Assembly: GCA_037893245.1 (NCBI GenBank)
Contig: JBAIAA010000695.1
Span: forward strand, 62,001-126,000
Source of the DNA: Crossaster papposus
Taxonomy: Eukaryota; Echinodermata; Asteroidea; Velatida; Solasteridae
DNA length: 64,000 nt
Direction: 5' to 3'
Shown here piece after piece: positions 12,411 to 24,489 of the stretch (its first letter is position 1; every line of letters begins with the position of its first letter). Made by a program: the position numbers and the translations under genes. The notes under the pieces were generated by a model. It saw only the letters and a list, made by a program, of their open reading frames with translations. It made no database searches and was not told the DNA's origin.

Positions 12411-12937
12411 AAATATGTAAAGGGAAAGAAGTGTGCATAAGAAATATGTAAAGGGAAAGAAGTGTGCATAAGAAATATGTAAAGGGAAAGAAGTGTGCAT
12501 AAGAAATATGTAAAGGGAAAGAAGTGTGCATAAGAAATATGTAAAGGGAAAGAAGTGTGCATAAAAAATATGTAAAGGGAAAGAAGTGTGCATAAGAAAT
12601 ATGTAAAGGGAAAGAAGTGTGCATAAGAAATATGTAAAGGGAAAGAAGTGTGCATAAGAAATATGTAAAGGGAAAGAAGTGTGCATAAGAAATATGTAAA
12701 GGGAAAGAAGTGTGCATAAGAAATATGTAAAGGGAAAGAAGTGTGCATAAGAAATATGTAAAGGGAAAGAAGTGTACATAAGAAATATGTAAAGGGAAAG
12801 AAGTGTGCATAAGAAATATGTAAAGGGAAAGAAGTGTGCATAAGAAATATGTAAAGGGAAAGAAGTGTGCATAAGAAATATGTAAAGGGAAAGAAGTGTG
12901 CATAAGAAATATGTAAAGGGAAAGAAGTGTGCATAAG

Positions 12938-13174
12938 AAATAAACACATGATGTCGGGACAAGCCCTCGAGTTAAATATGTAAAGGGAAAGAAGTGTGCA
13001 TAAGAAATAAACACATGATGTGGGAACAAGCCCTCGATTTAAATATGTAAAGGGAAAGAAGTGTACATAAGAAATAAACACATGATGTGGGAACAAGCCC
13101 TCGAGTTAAATATGTAAAGGGAAAGAAGTGTGCATAAGAAATAAACACATGATGTGGGAAAAAGCCCTCGAGTT
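12938..13174 (+). repeat. B cluster, 4 copies, last GGGAAAAAG
   Basis: The second copy has CTCGATTT, as at 10,899. It is followed 671 bp later by a B pair; that 671-bp step returns at 28,356, 30,401 and 33,928. Confidence 0.95.
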
Positions 13175-13608
13175 AAATATGTAAAGGGAAAGAAGTGTGC
13201 ATAAGAAATATGTAAAGGGAAAGAAGTGTGCATAAGAAATATGTAAAGGGAAAGAAGTGTGCATAAGAAATATGTAAAGGGAAAGAAGTGTGCATAAGAA
13301 ATATGTAAAGGGAAAGAAGTGTGCATAAGAAATATGTAAAGGGAAAGAAGTGTGCATAAGAAATATGTAAAGGGAAAGAAGTGTGCATAAGAAATATGTA
13401 AAGGGAAAGAAGTGTGCATAAGAAATATGTAAAGGGAAAGAAGTGTGCATAAGAAATATGTAAAGGGAAAGAAGTGTGCATAAGAAATATGTAAAGGGAA
13501 AGAAGTGTGCATAAGAAATATGTAAAGGGAAAGAAGTGTGCATAAGAAATATGTAAAGGGAAAGAAGTGTGCATAAGAAATATGTAAAGGGAAAGAAGTG
13601 TGCATAAG

Positions 13609-13711
13609 AAATAAACACATGATGTGGGAACAAGCCCTCGAGTTAAATATGTAAAGGGAAAGAAGTGTGCATAAGAAATAAACACATGATGTGGGAACAA
13701 GCCCTCGAGTT
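13609..13711 (+). repeat. B pair, TGGGAA type
   Basis: The last B units before a 2.1-kb stretch of A only. Confidence 0.95.
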
Positions 13712-15849
13712 AAATATGTAAAGGGAAAGAAGTGTGCATAAGAAATATGTAAAGGGAAAGAAGTGTGCATAAGAAATATGTAAAGGGAAAGAAGTGTGCA
13801 TAAGAAATATGTAAAGGGAAAGAAGTGTGCATAAGAAATATGTAAAGGGAAAGAAGTGTGCATAAGAAATATGTAAAGGGAAAGAAGTGTGCATAAGAAA
13901 TATGTAAAGGGAAAGAAGTGTGCATAAGAAATATGTAAAGGGAAAGAAGTGTGCATAAGAAATATGTAAAGGGAAAGAAGTGTGCATAAGAAATATGTAA
14001 AGGGAAAGAAGTGTGCATAAGAAATATGTAAAGGGAAAGAAGTGTGCATAAGAAATATGTAAAGGGAAAGAAGTGTGCATAAGAAATATGTAAAGGGAAA
14101 GAAGTGTGCATAAGAAATATGTAAAGGGAAAGAAGTGTGCATAAGAAATATGTAAAGGGAAAGAAGTGTGCATAAGAAATATGTAAAGGGAAAGAAGTGT
14201 GCATAAGAAATATGTAAAGGGAAAGAAGTGTGCATAAGAAATATGTAAAGGGAAAGAAGTGTGCATACGAAATATGTAAAGGGAAAGAAGTGTGCATAAG
14301 AAATATGTAAAGGAAAAGAAGTGTGCATAAGAAATATGTAACGGGAAAGAAGTGTGCATAAGAAATATGTAAAGGGAAAGAAGTGTGCATAAGAAATATG
14401 TAAAGGGAAAGAAGTGTGCATAAGAAATATGTAAAGGGAAAGAAGTGTGCATAAGAAATATGTAAAGGGAAAGAAGTGTGCATAAGAATATGTAAAGGGA
14501 AAGAAGTGTGCATAAGAAATATGTAAAGGGAAAGAAGTGTGCATAAGAAATATGTAAAGGGAAAGAAGTGTGCATAAGAAATATGTAAAGGGAAAGAAGT
14601 GTGCATAAGAAATATGTAAAGGGAAAGAAGTGTGCATAAGAAATATGTAAAGGGAAAGAAGTGTGCATAAGAAATATGTAAAGGGAAAGAAGTGTGCATA
14701 AGAAATATGTAAATGGAAAGAAGTGTGCATAAGAAATATGTAAAGGGAAAGAAGTGTGCATAAGAAATATGTAAAGGGAAAGAAGTGTGCATAAGAAATA
14801 TGTAAAGGGAAAGAAGTGTGCATAAGAAATATGTAAAGGGAAAGAAGTGTGCATAAGAAATATGTAAAGGGAAAGAAGTGTGCATAAGAAATATGTAAAG
14901 GGAAAGAAGTGTGCATAAGAAATATGTAAAGGGAAAGAAGTGTGCATAAGAAATATGTAAAGGGAAAGAAGTGTGCAAAAGAAATATGTAAAGGGAAAGA
15001 AGTGTGCATAAGAAATATGTAAAGGGAAAGAAGTGTGCATAAGAAATATGTAAAGGGAAAGAAGTGTGCATAAGAAATATGTAAAGGGAAAGAAGTGTGC
15101 ATAAGAAATATGTAAAGGGAAAGAAGTGTGCATAAGAAATATGAAAAGGGAAAGAAGTGTGCATAAGAAATATGTAAAGAGAAAGAAGTGTGCATAAGAA
15201 ATATGTAAAGGGAAAGAAGTGTGCATAAGAAATATGTAAAGGGAAAGAAGTGTGCATAAGAAATATGTAAAGGGAAAGAAGTGTGCATAAGAAATATGTA
15301 AAGGGAAAGAAGTGTGCATAAGAAATATGTAAAGGGAAAGAAGTGTGCATAAGAAATATGTAAAGGGAAAGAAGTGTGCATAAGAAATATGTAAAGGGAA
15401 AGAAGTGTGCATAAAAAATATGTAAAGGGAAAGAAGTGTACATAAGAAATATGTAAAGGGAAAGAAGTGTGCATAAGAAATATGTAAAGGGAAAGAAGTG
15501 TGCATAAGAAATATGTAAAGGGAAAGAAGTGTGCATAAGAAATATGTAAAGGGAAAGAAGTGTGCATAAGAAATATGTTAAGGGAAAAAAGTGTGCATAC
15601 GAAATATGTAAAGGGAAAGAAGTGTGCATAAGAAATATGTAAAGGGAAAGAAGTGTGCATAAGAAATATGTAAAGGGAAAGAAGTGTGCATAAGAAATAT
15701 GTAAAGGGAAAGAAGTGTGCATAAGAAATATGTAAAGGGAAAGAAGTGTGCATAAGAAATATGTAAAGGGAAAAAAGTGTGCATAAGAAATATGTAAAGG
15801 GAAAGAAGTGTGCATAAGAAATATGTAAAGGGAAAGAAGTGTGCATAAG
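13712..15849 (+). repeat. A-only run, 69 copies
   Basis: 2,138 bp equals 69 x 31 minus one base; the short copy is at 14,487-14,516. The right half is rich in private single-base variants (CATACG, GTAACGGG, TAAATGG, GCAAAAG, ATGAAAAG, ATGTTAAG), more than most A runs here. This fits an older or less recently homogenised stretch. Confidence 0.93.
14487..14516 (+). repeat. 30-bp A variant
   Basis: One A is missing from AAATATG at the start of the unit. It is the only one-base deletion noticed. Confidence 0.9.
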
Positions 15850-15885
15850 AAATAAACACATGATGTCGGGACAAGCCCTCGAGTT
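15850..15885 (+). repeat. Single B, TCGGGA type, followed by TAAATTGAAAG
   Basis: The next A carries TAAATTGAAAG for TAAAGGGAAAG. The same B plus marker recurs exactly 1,270 bp later at 17,120. Confidence 0.95.
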
Positions 15886-16381
15886 AAATATGTAAATTGA
15901 AAGAAGTGTGCATAAGAAATATGTAAAGGGAAAGAAGTGTGCATAAAAAATATGTAAAGGGAAAGAAGTGTACATAAGAAATATGTAAAGGGAAAGAAGT
16001 GTGCATAAGAAATATGTAAAGGGAAAGAAGTGTGCATAAGAAATATGTAAAGGGAAAGAAGTGTGCATACGAAATATGTAAAGGGAAAGAAGTGTGCATA
16101 AGAAATATGTAAAGGGAAAAAAGTGTGCATAAGAAATATGTAAAGGGAAAGAAGTGTGCATAAGAAATATGTAAAGGGAAAGAAGTGTGCATAAGAAATA
16201 TGTAAAGGGAAAGAAGTGTGCATAAGAAATATGTAAAGGGAAAGAAGTGTGCATAAGAAATATGTAAAGGGAAAGAAGTGTGCATAAGAAATATGTAAAG
16301 GGAAAGAAGTGTGCATAAGAAATATGTAAAGGGAAAGAAGTGTGCATAAGAAATATGTAAAGGGAAAGAAGTGTGCATAAG

Positions 16382-16685
16382 AAATAAACACATGATGTCG
16401 GGACAAGCCCTCGAGTTAAATATGTAAAGGGAAAGAAGTGTGCATAAGAAATAAACACATGATGTGGGAACAAGCCCTCGAGTTAAATATGTAAAGGGAA
16501 AGAAGTGTGCATAAGAAATAAACACATGATGTGGGAACAAGCCCTCGAGTTAAATATGTAAAGGGAAAGAAGTGTGCATAAGAAATAAACACATGATTTG
16601 GGAACAAGCCCTCGAGTTAAATATGTAAAGGGAAAGAAGTGTGCATAAGAAATAAACACATGATGTGGGAACAAGCACTCGAGTT
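16382..16685 (+). repeat. B cluster, 5 copies
   Basis: First TCGGGA, fourth GATTTGGG, fifth AAGCACTCGAG. The same trio of marks occurs at 17,652 and 20,320. Confidence 0.95.
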
Positions 16686-17119
16686 AAATATGTAAAGGGA
16701 AAGAAGTGTGCATAAGAAATATGTAAAGGGAAAGAAGTGTGCATAAGAAATATGTAAAGGGAAAGAAGTGTGCATAAGAAATATGTAAAGGGAAAGAAGT
16801 GTGCATAAAAAATATGTAAAGGGAAAGAAGTGTGCATAAGAAATATGTAAAGGGAAAGAAGTGTGCATAAGAAATATGTAAAGGGAAAGAAGTGTGCATA
16901 AGAAATATGTAAAGGGAAAGAAGTGTGCATAAGAAATATGTAAAGGGAAAGAAGTGTGCATAAGAAATATGTAAACGGAAAGAAGTGTGCATAAGAAATA
17001 TGTAAAGGGAAAGAAGTGTGCATAAGAAATATGTAAAGGGAAAAAAGTGTGCATAAGAAATATGTAAAGGGAAAGAAGTGTGCATAAGAAATATGTAAAG
17101 GGAAAGAAGTGTGCATAAG

Positions 17120-17155
17120 AAATAAACACATGATGTCGGGACAAGCCCTCGAGTT
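17120..17155 (+). repeat. Single B, TCGGGA type, followed by TAAATTGAAAG
   Basis: Second occurrence of this B with the ATTG-marked A. Confidence 0.95.
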
Positions 17156-17651
17156 AAATATGTAAATTGAAAGAAGTGTGCATAAGAAATATGTAAAGGG
17201 AAAGAAGTGTGCATAAAAAATATGTAAAGGGAAAGAAGTGTACATAAGAAATATGTAAAGGGAAAGAAGTGTGCATAAGAAATATGTAAAGGGAAAGAAG
17301 TGTGCATAAGAAATATGTAAAGGGAAAGAAGTGTGCATACGAAATATGTAAAGGGAAAGAAGTGTGCATAAGAAATATGTAAAGGGAAAAAAGTGTGCAT
17401 AAGAAATATGTAAAGGGAAAGAAGTGTGCATAAGAAATATGTAAAGGGAAAGAAGTGTGCATAAGAAATATGTAAAGGGAAAGAAGTGTGCATAAGAAAT
17501 ATGTAAAGGGAAAGAAGTGTGCATAAGAAATATGTAAAGGGAAAGAAGTGTGCATAAGAAATATGTAAAGGGAAAGAAGTGTGCATAAGAAATATGTAAA
17601 GGGAAAGAAGTGTGCATAAGAAATATGTAAAGGGAAAGAAGTGTGCATAAG

Positions 17652-17955
17652 AAATAAACACATGATGTCGGGACAAGCCCTCGAGTTAAATATGTAAAGG
17701 GAAAGAAGTGTGCATAAGAAATAAACACATGATGTGGGAACAAGCCCTCGAGTTAAATATGTAAAGGGAAAGAAGTGTGCATAAGAAATAAACACATGAT
17801 GTGGGAACAAGCCCTCGAGTTAAATATGTAAAGGGAAAGAAGTGTGCATAAGAAATAAACACATGATTTGGGAACAAGCCCTCGAGTTAAATATGTAAAG
17901 GGAAAGAAGTGTGCATAAGAAATAAACACATGATGTGGGAACAAGCACTCGAGTT
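17652..17955 (+). repeat. B cluster, 5 copies
   Basis: First TCGGGA, fourth GATTTGGG, fifth AAGCACTCGAG. It opens a 2,668-bp tandem duplication. Confidence 0.95.
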
Positions 17956-18513
17956 AAATATGTAAAGGGAAAGAAGTGTGCATAAGAAATATGTAAAGGG
18001 AAAGAAGTGTGCATAAGAAATATGTAAAGGGAAAGAAGTGTGCATAAGAAATATGTAAAGGGAAAGAAGTGTGCATAAAAAATATGTAAAGGGAAAGAAG
18101 TGTGCATAAGAAATATGTAAAGGGAAAGAAGTGTGCATAAGAAATATGTAAAGGGAAAGAAGTGTGCATAAGAAATATGTAAAGGGAAAGAAGTGTGCAT
18201 AAGAAATATGTAAAGGGAAAGAAGTGTGCATAAGAAATATGTAAACGGAAAGAAGTGTGCATAAGAAATATGTAAAGGGAAAGAAGTGTGCATAAGAAAT
18301 ATGTAAAGGGAAAGAAGTGTGCATAAGAAATATGTAAAGGGAAAGAAGTGTGCATAAGAAATATGTAAAGGGAAAGAAGTGTGCATAAGAAATATGTAAA
18401 GGGAAAGAAGTGTGCATAAGAAATATGTAAAGGGAAAGAAGTGTGCATAAGAAATATGTAAAGGGAAAGAAGTGTGCATAAGAAATATGCAAAGGGAAAG
18501 AAGTGTGCATAAG

Positions 18514-18549
18514 AAATAAACACATGATGTCGGGACAAGCCCTCGAGTT
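18514..18549 (+). repeat. Single B, TCGGGA type
   Basis: 862 bp after the cluster at 17,652; only 284 bp before the next cluster. Confidence 0.95.
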
Positions 18550-18797
18550 AAATATGTAAAGGGAAAGAAGTGTGCATAAGAAATATGTAAAGGGAAAGAA
18601 GTGTGCATAAAAAATATGTAAAGGGAAAGAAGTGTACATAAGAAATATGTAAAGGGAAAGAAGTGTGCATAAGAAATATGTAAAGGGAAAGAAGTGTGCA
18701 TAAGAAATATGTAAAGAGAAAGAAGTGTGCATAAGAAATATGTAAAGGGAAAAAAGTGTGCATAAGAAATATGTAAAGGGAAAGAAGTGTGCATAAG

Positions 18798-19101
18798 AAA
18801 TAAACACATGATGTCGGGACAAGCCCTCGAGTTAAATATGTAAAGGGAAAGAAGTGTGCATAATAAATAAACACATGATGTGGGAACAAGCCCTCGAGTT
18901 AAATATGTAAAGGGAAAGAAGTGTGCATAAGAAATAAACACATGATGTGGGAACAAGCCCTCGAGTTAAATATGTAAAGGGAAAGAAGTGTGCATAAGAA
19001 ATAAACACATGATTTGGGAACAAGCCCTCGAGTTAAATATGTAAAGGGAAAGAAGTGTGCATAAGAAATAAACACATGATGTGGGAACAAGCCCTCGAGT
19101 T
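18798..19101 (+). repeat. B cluster, 5 copies
   Basis: First TCGGGA, fourth GATTTGGG. The second copy is entered through CATAATAAATAAAC, a G-to-T change at the end of the preceding A that recurs only in the sister cluster at 21,466. Confidence 0.95.
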
Positions 19102-19346
19102 AAATATGTAAAGGGAAAGAAGTGTGCATAAGATATATGTAAAGGGAAAGAAGTGTGCATAAGAAATATGTAAAGGGAAAGAAGTGTGCATAAGAAATAT
19201 GTAAAGGGAAAGAAGTGTGCATAAAAAATATGTAAAGGGAAAGAAGTGTGCATAAGAAATATGTAAAGGGAAAGAAGTGTGCATAAGAAATATGTAAAGG
19301 GAAAGAAGTGTGCATAAGAAATATGTAAAGGGAAAGAAGTGTGCAT

Positions 19347-19357
19347 AAAAAAAATTT
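19347..19357 (+). repeat. 33-bp A variant with an eight-A run
   Basis: CAT is followed by eight A and TTTG instead of AAGAAATATG, adding 2 bp. Copies lie at 20,067, 22,015 and 22,735; 720 bp separates the members of each pair. Confidence 0.9.
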
Positions 19358-19661
19358 GTAAAGGGAAAGAAGTGTGCATAAGAAATATGTAAACGGAAAG
19401 AAGTGTGCATAAGAAATATGTAAAGGGAAAGAAGTGTGCATAAGAAATATGTAAAGGGAAAGAAGTGTGCATAAGAAATATGTAAAGGGAAAGAAGTGTG
19501 CATAAGAAATATGTAAAGGGAAAGAAGTGTGCATAAGAAATATGTAAAGGGAAAGAAGTGTGCATAAGAAATATGTAAAGGGAAAGAAGTGTGCATAAGA
19601 AATATGTAAAGGGAAAGAAGTGTGCATAAGAAATATGCAAAGGGAAAGAAGTGTGCATAAG

Positions 19662-19697
19662 AAATAAACACATGATGTCGGGACAAGCCCTCGAGTT
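19662..19697 (+). repeat. Single B, TCGGGA type
   Basis: 315 bp after a 33-bp A variant, as at 22,330 and 23,050. Confidence 0.95.
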
Positions 19698-20066
19698 AAA
19701 TATGTAAAGGGAAAGAAGTGTGCATAAGAAATATGTAAAGGGAAAGAAGTGTGCATAAAAAATATGTAAAGGGAAAGAAGTGTACATAAGAAATATGTAA
19801 AGGGAAAGAAGTGTGCATAAGAAATATGTAAAGGGAAAGAAGTGTGCATAAGAAATATGTAAAGGGAAAGAAGTGTGCATAAGAAATATGTAAAGGGAAA
19901 GAAGTGTGCATAAGAAATATGTAAAGGGAAAGAAGTGTGCATAAGAAATATGTAAAGGGAAAGAAGTGTGCATAAGAAATATGTAAAGGGAAAAAAGTGT
20001 GCATAAGAAATATGTAAAGGGAAAGAAGTGTGCATAAGAAATATGTAAAGGGAAAGAAGTGTGCAT

Positions 20067-20077
20067 AAAAAAAATTT
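20067..20077 (+). repeat. 33-bp A variant, second copy
   Basis: Same eight-A change, 720 bp after the first. The 720-bp step equals 22 A plus one B plus 2 bp. Confidence 0.9.
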
Positions 20078-20319
20078 GTAAAGGGAAAGAAGTGTGCATA
20101 AGAAATATGTAAACGGAAAGAAGTGTGCATAAGAAATATGTAAAGGGAAAGAAGTGTGCATAAGAAATATGTAAAGGGAAAGAAGTGTGCATAAGAAATA
20201 TGTAAAGGGAAAGAAGTGTGCATAAGAAATATGTAAAGGGAAAGAAGTGTGCATAAGAAATATGTAAAGGGAAAGAAGTGTGCATAAGAAATATGTAAAG
20301 GGAAAGAAGTGTGCATAAG

Positions 20320-20623
20320 AAATAAACACATGATGTCGGGACAAGCCCTCGAGTTAAATATGTAAAGGGAAAGAAGTGTGCATAAGAAATAAACACATGA
20401 TGTGGGAACAAGCCCTCGAGTTAAATATGTAAAGGGAAAGAAGTGTGCATAAGAAATAAACACATGATGTGGGAACAAGCCCTCGAGTTAAATATGTAAA
20501 GGGAAAGAAGTGTGCATAAGAAATAAACACATGATTTGGGAACAAGCCCTCGAGTTAAATATGTAAAGGGAAAGAAGTGTGCATAAGAAATAAACACATG
20601 ATGTGGGAACAAGCACTCGAGTT
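20320..20623 (+). repeat. B cluster, 5 copies
   Basis: First TCGGGA, fourth GATTTGGG, fifth AAGCACTCGAG; identical in order to the cluster at 17,652. Confidence 0.95.
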
Positions 20624-21181
20624 AAATATGTAAAGGGAAAGAAGTGTGCATAAGAAATATGTAAAGGGAAAGAAGTGTGCATAAGAAATATGTAAAGGGA
20701 AAGAAGTGTGCATAAGAAATATGTAAAGGGAAAGAAGTGTGCATAAAAAATATGTAAAGGGAAAGAAGTGTGCATAAGAAATATGTAAAGGGAAAGAAGT
20801 GTGCATAAGAAATATGTAAAGGGAAAGAAGTGTGCATAAGAAATATGTAAAGGGAAAGAAGTGTGCATAAGAAATATGTAAAGGGAAAGAAGTGTGCATA
20901 AGAAATATGTAAAGGGAAAGAAGTGTGCATAAGAAATATGTAAAGGGAAAGAAGTGTGCATAAGAAATATGTAAAGGGAAAGAAGTGTGCATAAGAAATA
21001 TGTAAAGGGAAAGAAGTGTGCATAAGAAATATGTAAAGGGAAAGAAGTGTGCATAAGAAATATGTAAAGGGAAAGAAGTGTGCATAAGAAATATGTAAAG
21101 GGAAAGAAGTGTGCATAAGAAATATGTAAAGGGAAAGAAGTGTGCATAAGAAATATGCAAAGGGAAAGAAGTGTGCATAAG

Positions 21182-21217
21182 AAATAAACACATGATGTCG
21201 GGACAAGCCCTCGAGTT
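21182..21217 (+). repeat. Single B, TCGGGA type
   Basis: Counterpart of the B at 18,514. Confidence 0.95.
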
Positions 21218-21465
21218 AAATATGTAAAGGGAAAGAAGTGTGCATAAGAAATATGTAAAGGGAAAGAAGTGTGCATAAAAAATATGTAAAGGGAAAGAAG
21301 TGTACATAAGAAATATGTAAAGGGAAAGAAGTGTGCATAAGAAATATGTAAAGGGAAAGAAGTGTGCATAAGAAATATGTAAAGAGAAAGAAGTGTGCAT
21401 AAGAAATATGTAAAGGGAAAAAAGTGTGCATAAGAAATATGTAAAGGGAAAGAAGTGTGCATAAG

Positions 21466-21769
21466 AAATAAACACATGATGTCGGGACAAGCCCTCGAGT
21501 TAAATATGTAAAGGGAAAGAAGTGTGCATAATAAATAAACACATGATGTGGGAACAAGCCCTCGAGTTAAATATGTAAAGGGAAAGAAGTGTGCATAAGA
21601 AATAAACACATGATGTGGGAACAAGCCCTCGAGTTAAATATGTAAAGGGAAAGAAGTGTGCATAAGAAATAAACACATGATTTGGGAACAAGCCCTCGAG
21701 TTAAATATGTAAAGGGAAAGAAGTGTGCATAAGAAATAAACACATGATGTGGGAACAAGCCCTCGAGTT
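21466..21769 (+). repeat. B cluster, 5 copies
   Basis: Counterpart of the cluster at 18,798, including the CATAATAAATAAAC entry to its second B and the fourth-place GATTTGGG. Confidence 0.95.
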
Positions 21770-22014
21770 AAATATGTAAAGGGAAAGAAGTGTGCATAAG
21801 ATATATGTAAAGGGAAAGAAGTGTGCATAAGAAATATGTAAAGGGAAAGAAGTGTGCATAAGAAATATGTAAAGGGAAAGAAGTGTGCATAAAAAATATG
21901 TAAAGGGAAAGAAGTGTGCATAAGAAATATGTAAAGGGAAAGAAGTGTGCATAAGAAATATGTAAAGGGAAAGAAGTGTGCATAAGAAATATGTAAAGGG
22001 AAAGAAGTGTGCAT

Positions 22015-22025
22015 AAAAAAAATTT
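22015..22025 (+). repeat. 33-bp A variant, third copy
   Basis: Eight-A change, 315 bp before the single B at 22,330. Confidence 0.9.
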
Positions 22026-22329
22026 GTAAAGGGAAAGAAGTGTGCATAAGAAATATGTAAACGGAAAGAAGTGTGCATAAGAAATATGTAAAGGGAAAGA
22101 AGTGTGCATAAGAAATATGTAAAGGGAAAGAAGTGTGCATAAGAAATATGTAAAGGGAAAGAAGTGTGCATAAGAAATATGTAAAGGGAAAGAAGTGTGC
22201 ATAAGAAATATGTAAAGGGAAAGAAGTGTGCATAAGAAATATGTAAAGGGAAAGAAGTGTGCATAAGAAATATGTAAAGGGAAAGAAGTGTGCATAAGAA
22301 ATATGCAAAGGGAAAGAAGTGTGCATAAG

Positions 22330-22365
22330 AAATAAACACATGATGTCGGGACAAGCCCTCGAGTT
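22330..22365 (+). repeat. Single B, TCGGGA type
   Basis: Counterpart of the B at 19,662. It is followed 720 bp later by another single B instead of a five-B cluster. Confidence 0.95.
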
Positions 22366-22734
22366 AAATATGTAAAGGGAAAGAAGTGTGCATAAGAAAT
22401 ATGTAAAGGGAAAGAAGTGTGCATAAAAAATATGTAAAGGGAAAGAAGTGTACATAAGAAATATGTAAAGGGAAAGAAGTGTGCATAAGAAATATGTAAA
22501 GGGAAAGAAGTGTGCATAAGAAATATGTAAAGGGAAAGAAGTGTGCATAAGAAATATGTAAAGGGAAAGAAGTGTGCATAAGAAATATGTAAAGGGAAAG
22601 AAGTGTGCATAAGAAATATGTAAAGGGAAAGAAGTGTGCATAAGAAATATGTAAAGGGAAAAAAGTGTGCATAAGAAATATGTAAAGGGAAAGAAGTGTG
22701 CATAAGAAATATGTAAAGGGAAAGAAGTGTGCAT

Positions 22735-22745
22735 AAAAAAAATTT
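22735..22745 (+). repeat. 33-bp A variant, fourth copy
   Basis: Eight-A change, 720 bp after the third copy and 315 bp before the single B at 23,050. Confidence 0.9.
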
Positions 22746-23049
22746 GTAAAGGGAAAGAAGTGTGCATAAGAAATATGTAAACGGAAAGAAGTGTGCATAA
22801 GAAATATGTAAAGGGAAAGAAGTGTGCATAAGAAATATGTAAAGGGAAAGAAGTGTGCATAAGAAATATGTAAAGGGAAAGAAGTGTGCATAAGAAATAT
22901 GTAAAGGGAAAGAAGTGTGCATAAGAAATATGTAAAGGGAAAGAAGTGTGCATAAGAAATATGTAAAGGGAAAGAAGTGTGCATAAGAAATATGTAAAGG
23001 GAAAGAAGTGTGCATAAGAAATATGCAAAGGGAAAGAAGTGTGCATAAG

Positions 23050-23085
23050 AAATAAACACATGATGTCGGGACAAGCCCTCGAGTT
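23050..23085 (+). repeat. Single B, TCGGGA type
   Basis: A 720-bp repeat of the B at 22,330. The five-B clusters of the preceding units are missing between them. Confidence 0.95.
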
Positions 23086-23581
23086 AAATATGTAAAGGGA
23101 AAGAAGTGTGCATAAGAAATATGTAAAGGGAAAGAAGTGTGCATAAAAAATATGTAAAGGGAAAGAAGTGTACATAAGAAATATGTAAAGGGAAAGAAGT
23201 GTGCATAAGAAATATGTAAAGGGAAAGAAGTGTGCATAAGAAATATGTAAAGGGAAAGAAGTGTGCATAAGAAATATGTAAAGGGAAAGAAGTGTGCATA
23301 AGAAATATGTAAAGGGAACGAAGTGTGCATAAGAAATATGTAAAGGGAAAGAAGTGTGCATAAGAAATATGTAAAGGGAAAAAAGTGTGCATAAGAAATA
23401 TGTAAAGGGAAAGAAGTGTGCATAAGAAATATGTAAAGGGAAAGAAGTGTGCATAAGAAATATGTAAAGGGAAAGAAGTGTGCATAAGAAATATGTAAAG
23501 GGAAAGAAGTGTGCATAAGAAATATGTAAAGGGAAAGAAGTGTGCATAAGAAATATGTAAAGGGAAAGAAGTGTGCATAAG

Positions 23582-24086
23582 AAATAAACACATGATGTCG
23601 GGACAAGCCCTCGAGTTAAATATGTAAAGGGAAAGAAGTGTGCATAAGAAATAAACACATGATGTGGGAACAAGCCCTCAAGTTAAATATGTAAAGGGAA
23701 AGAAGTGTGCATAAGAAATAAACAAATGATGTGGGAACAAGCCCTCGAGTTAAATATGTAAAGGGAAAGAAGTGTGCATAAGAAATAAACACATGATGTC
23801 GGGACAAGCCCTCGAGTTAAATATGTAAAGGGAAAGAAGTGTGCATAAGAAATAAACACATGATGTGGGAACAAGCCCTCAAGTTAAATATGTAAAGGGA
23901 AAGAAGTGTGCATAAGAAATAAACAAATGATGTGGGAACAAGCCCTCGAGTTAAATATGTAAAGGGAAAGAAGTGTGCATAAGAAATAAACACATGATGT
24001 GGGAACAAGCCCTCGAGTTAAATATGTAAAGGGAAAGAAGTGTGCATAAGAAATAAACACATGATGTGGGAACAAGCCCTCGAGTT
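23582..24086 (+). repeat. B cluster, 8 copies (largest in window)
   Basis: Subtypes in order: TCGGGA, CTCAAG, CAAATG, TCGGGA, CTCAAG, CAAATG, TGGGAA, TGGGAA. The first three are repeated as a block, a 201-bp tandem duplication (23,582-23,782 and 23,783-23,983). Without it, this would be an ordinary five-B cluster of the type at 27,525. Confidence 0.95.
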
Positions 24087-24489
24087 AAATATGTAAAGGG
24101 AAAGAAGTGTGCATAAGAAATATGTAAAGGGAAAGAAGTGTGCATAAGAAATATGTAAAGGGAAAGAAGTGTGCATAAGAAATATGTAAAGGGAAAGAAG
24201 TGTGTATAAGAAATATGTAAAGGGAAAGAAGTGTGCATAAGAAATATGTAAAGGGAAAAAAGTGTGCATAAGAAATATGTAAAGGGAAAGAAGTGTGCAT
24301 AAGAAATATGTAAAGGGAAAGAAGTGTGCATAAGAAATATGTAAAGGGAAAGAAGTGTGCATAAGAAATATGTAAAGGGAAAGAAGTGTGCATAAGAAAT
24401 ATGTAAAGGGAAAGAAGTGTGCATAAGAAATATGTAAAGGGAAAGAAGTGTGCATAAGAAATATGTAAAGGGAAAGAAGTGTGCATAAG

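Larger units (their letters stand above)
15850..17119 (+). repeat. 1,270-bp higher-order repeat, first copy
   Basis: Single B, ATTG marker, 532 bp to a five-B cluster, then A units. The next B at 17,120 restarts the same pattern (single B, ATTG marker, five-B cluster at 17,652). 1,270 bp equals 34 A plus 6 B. Confidence 0.85.
17652..20319 (+). repeat. 2,668-bp higher-order repeat, first copy
   Basis: Order by offset: five B (0), single B (862), five B (1,146), 33-bp A variant (1,695), single B (2,010), second 33-bp A variant (2,415). The unit equals 72 A plus 12 B plus two 2-bp insertions. Every one of these landmarks repeats in the next 2,668 bp. Confidence 0.9.
20320..22987 (+). repeat. 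2,668-bp higher-order repeat, second copy
   Basis: Landmarks at 20,320, 21,182, 21,466, 22,015, 22,330 and 22,735 match the first copy to the base. At least one A variant (TAAACGGAAAG near 18,245) is not present in the matching A of this copy, so the copies are close but not identical. Confidence 0.9.
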
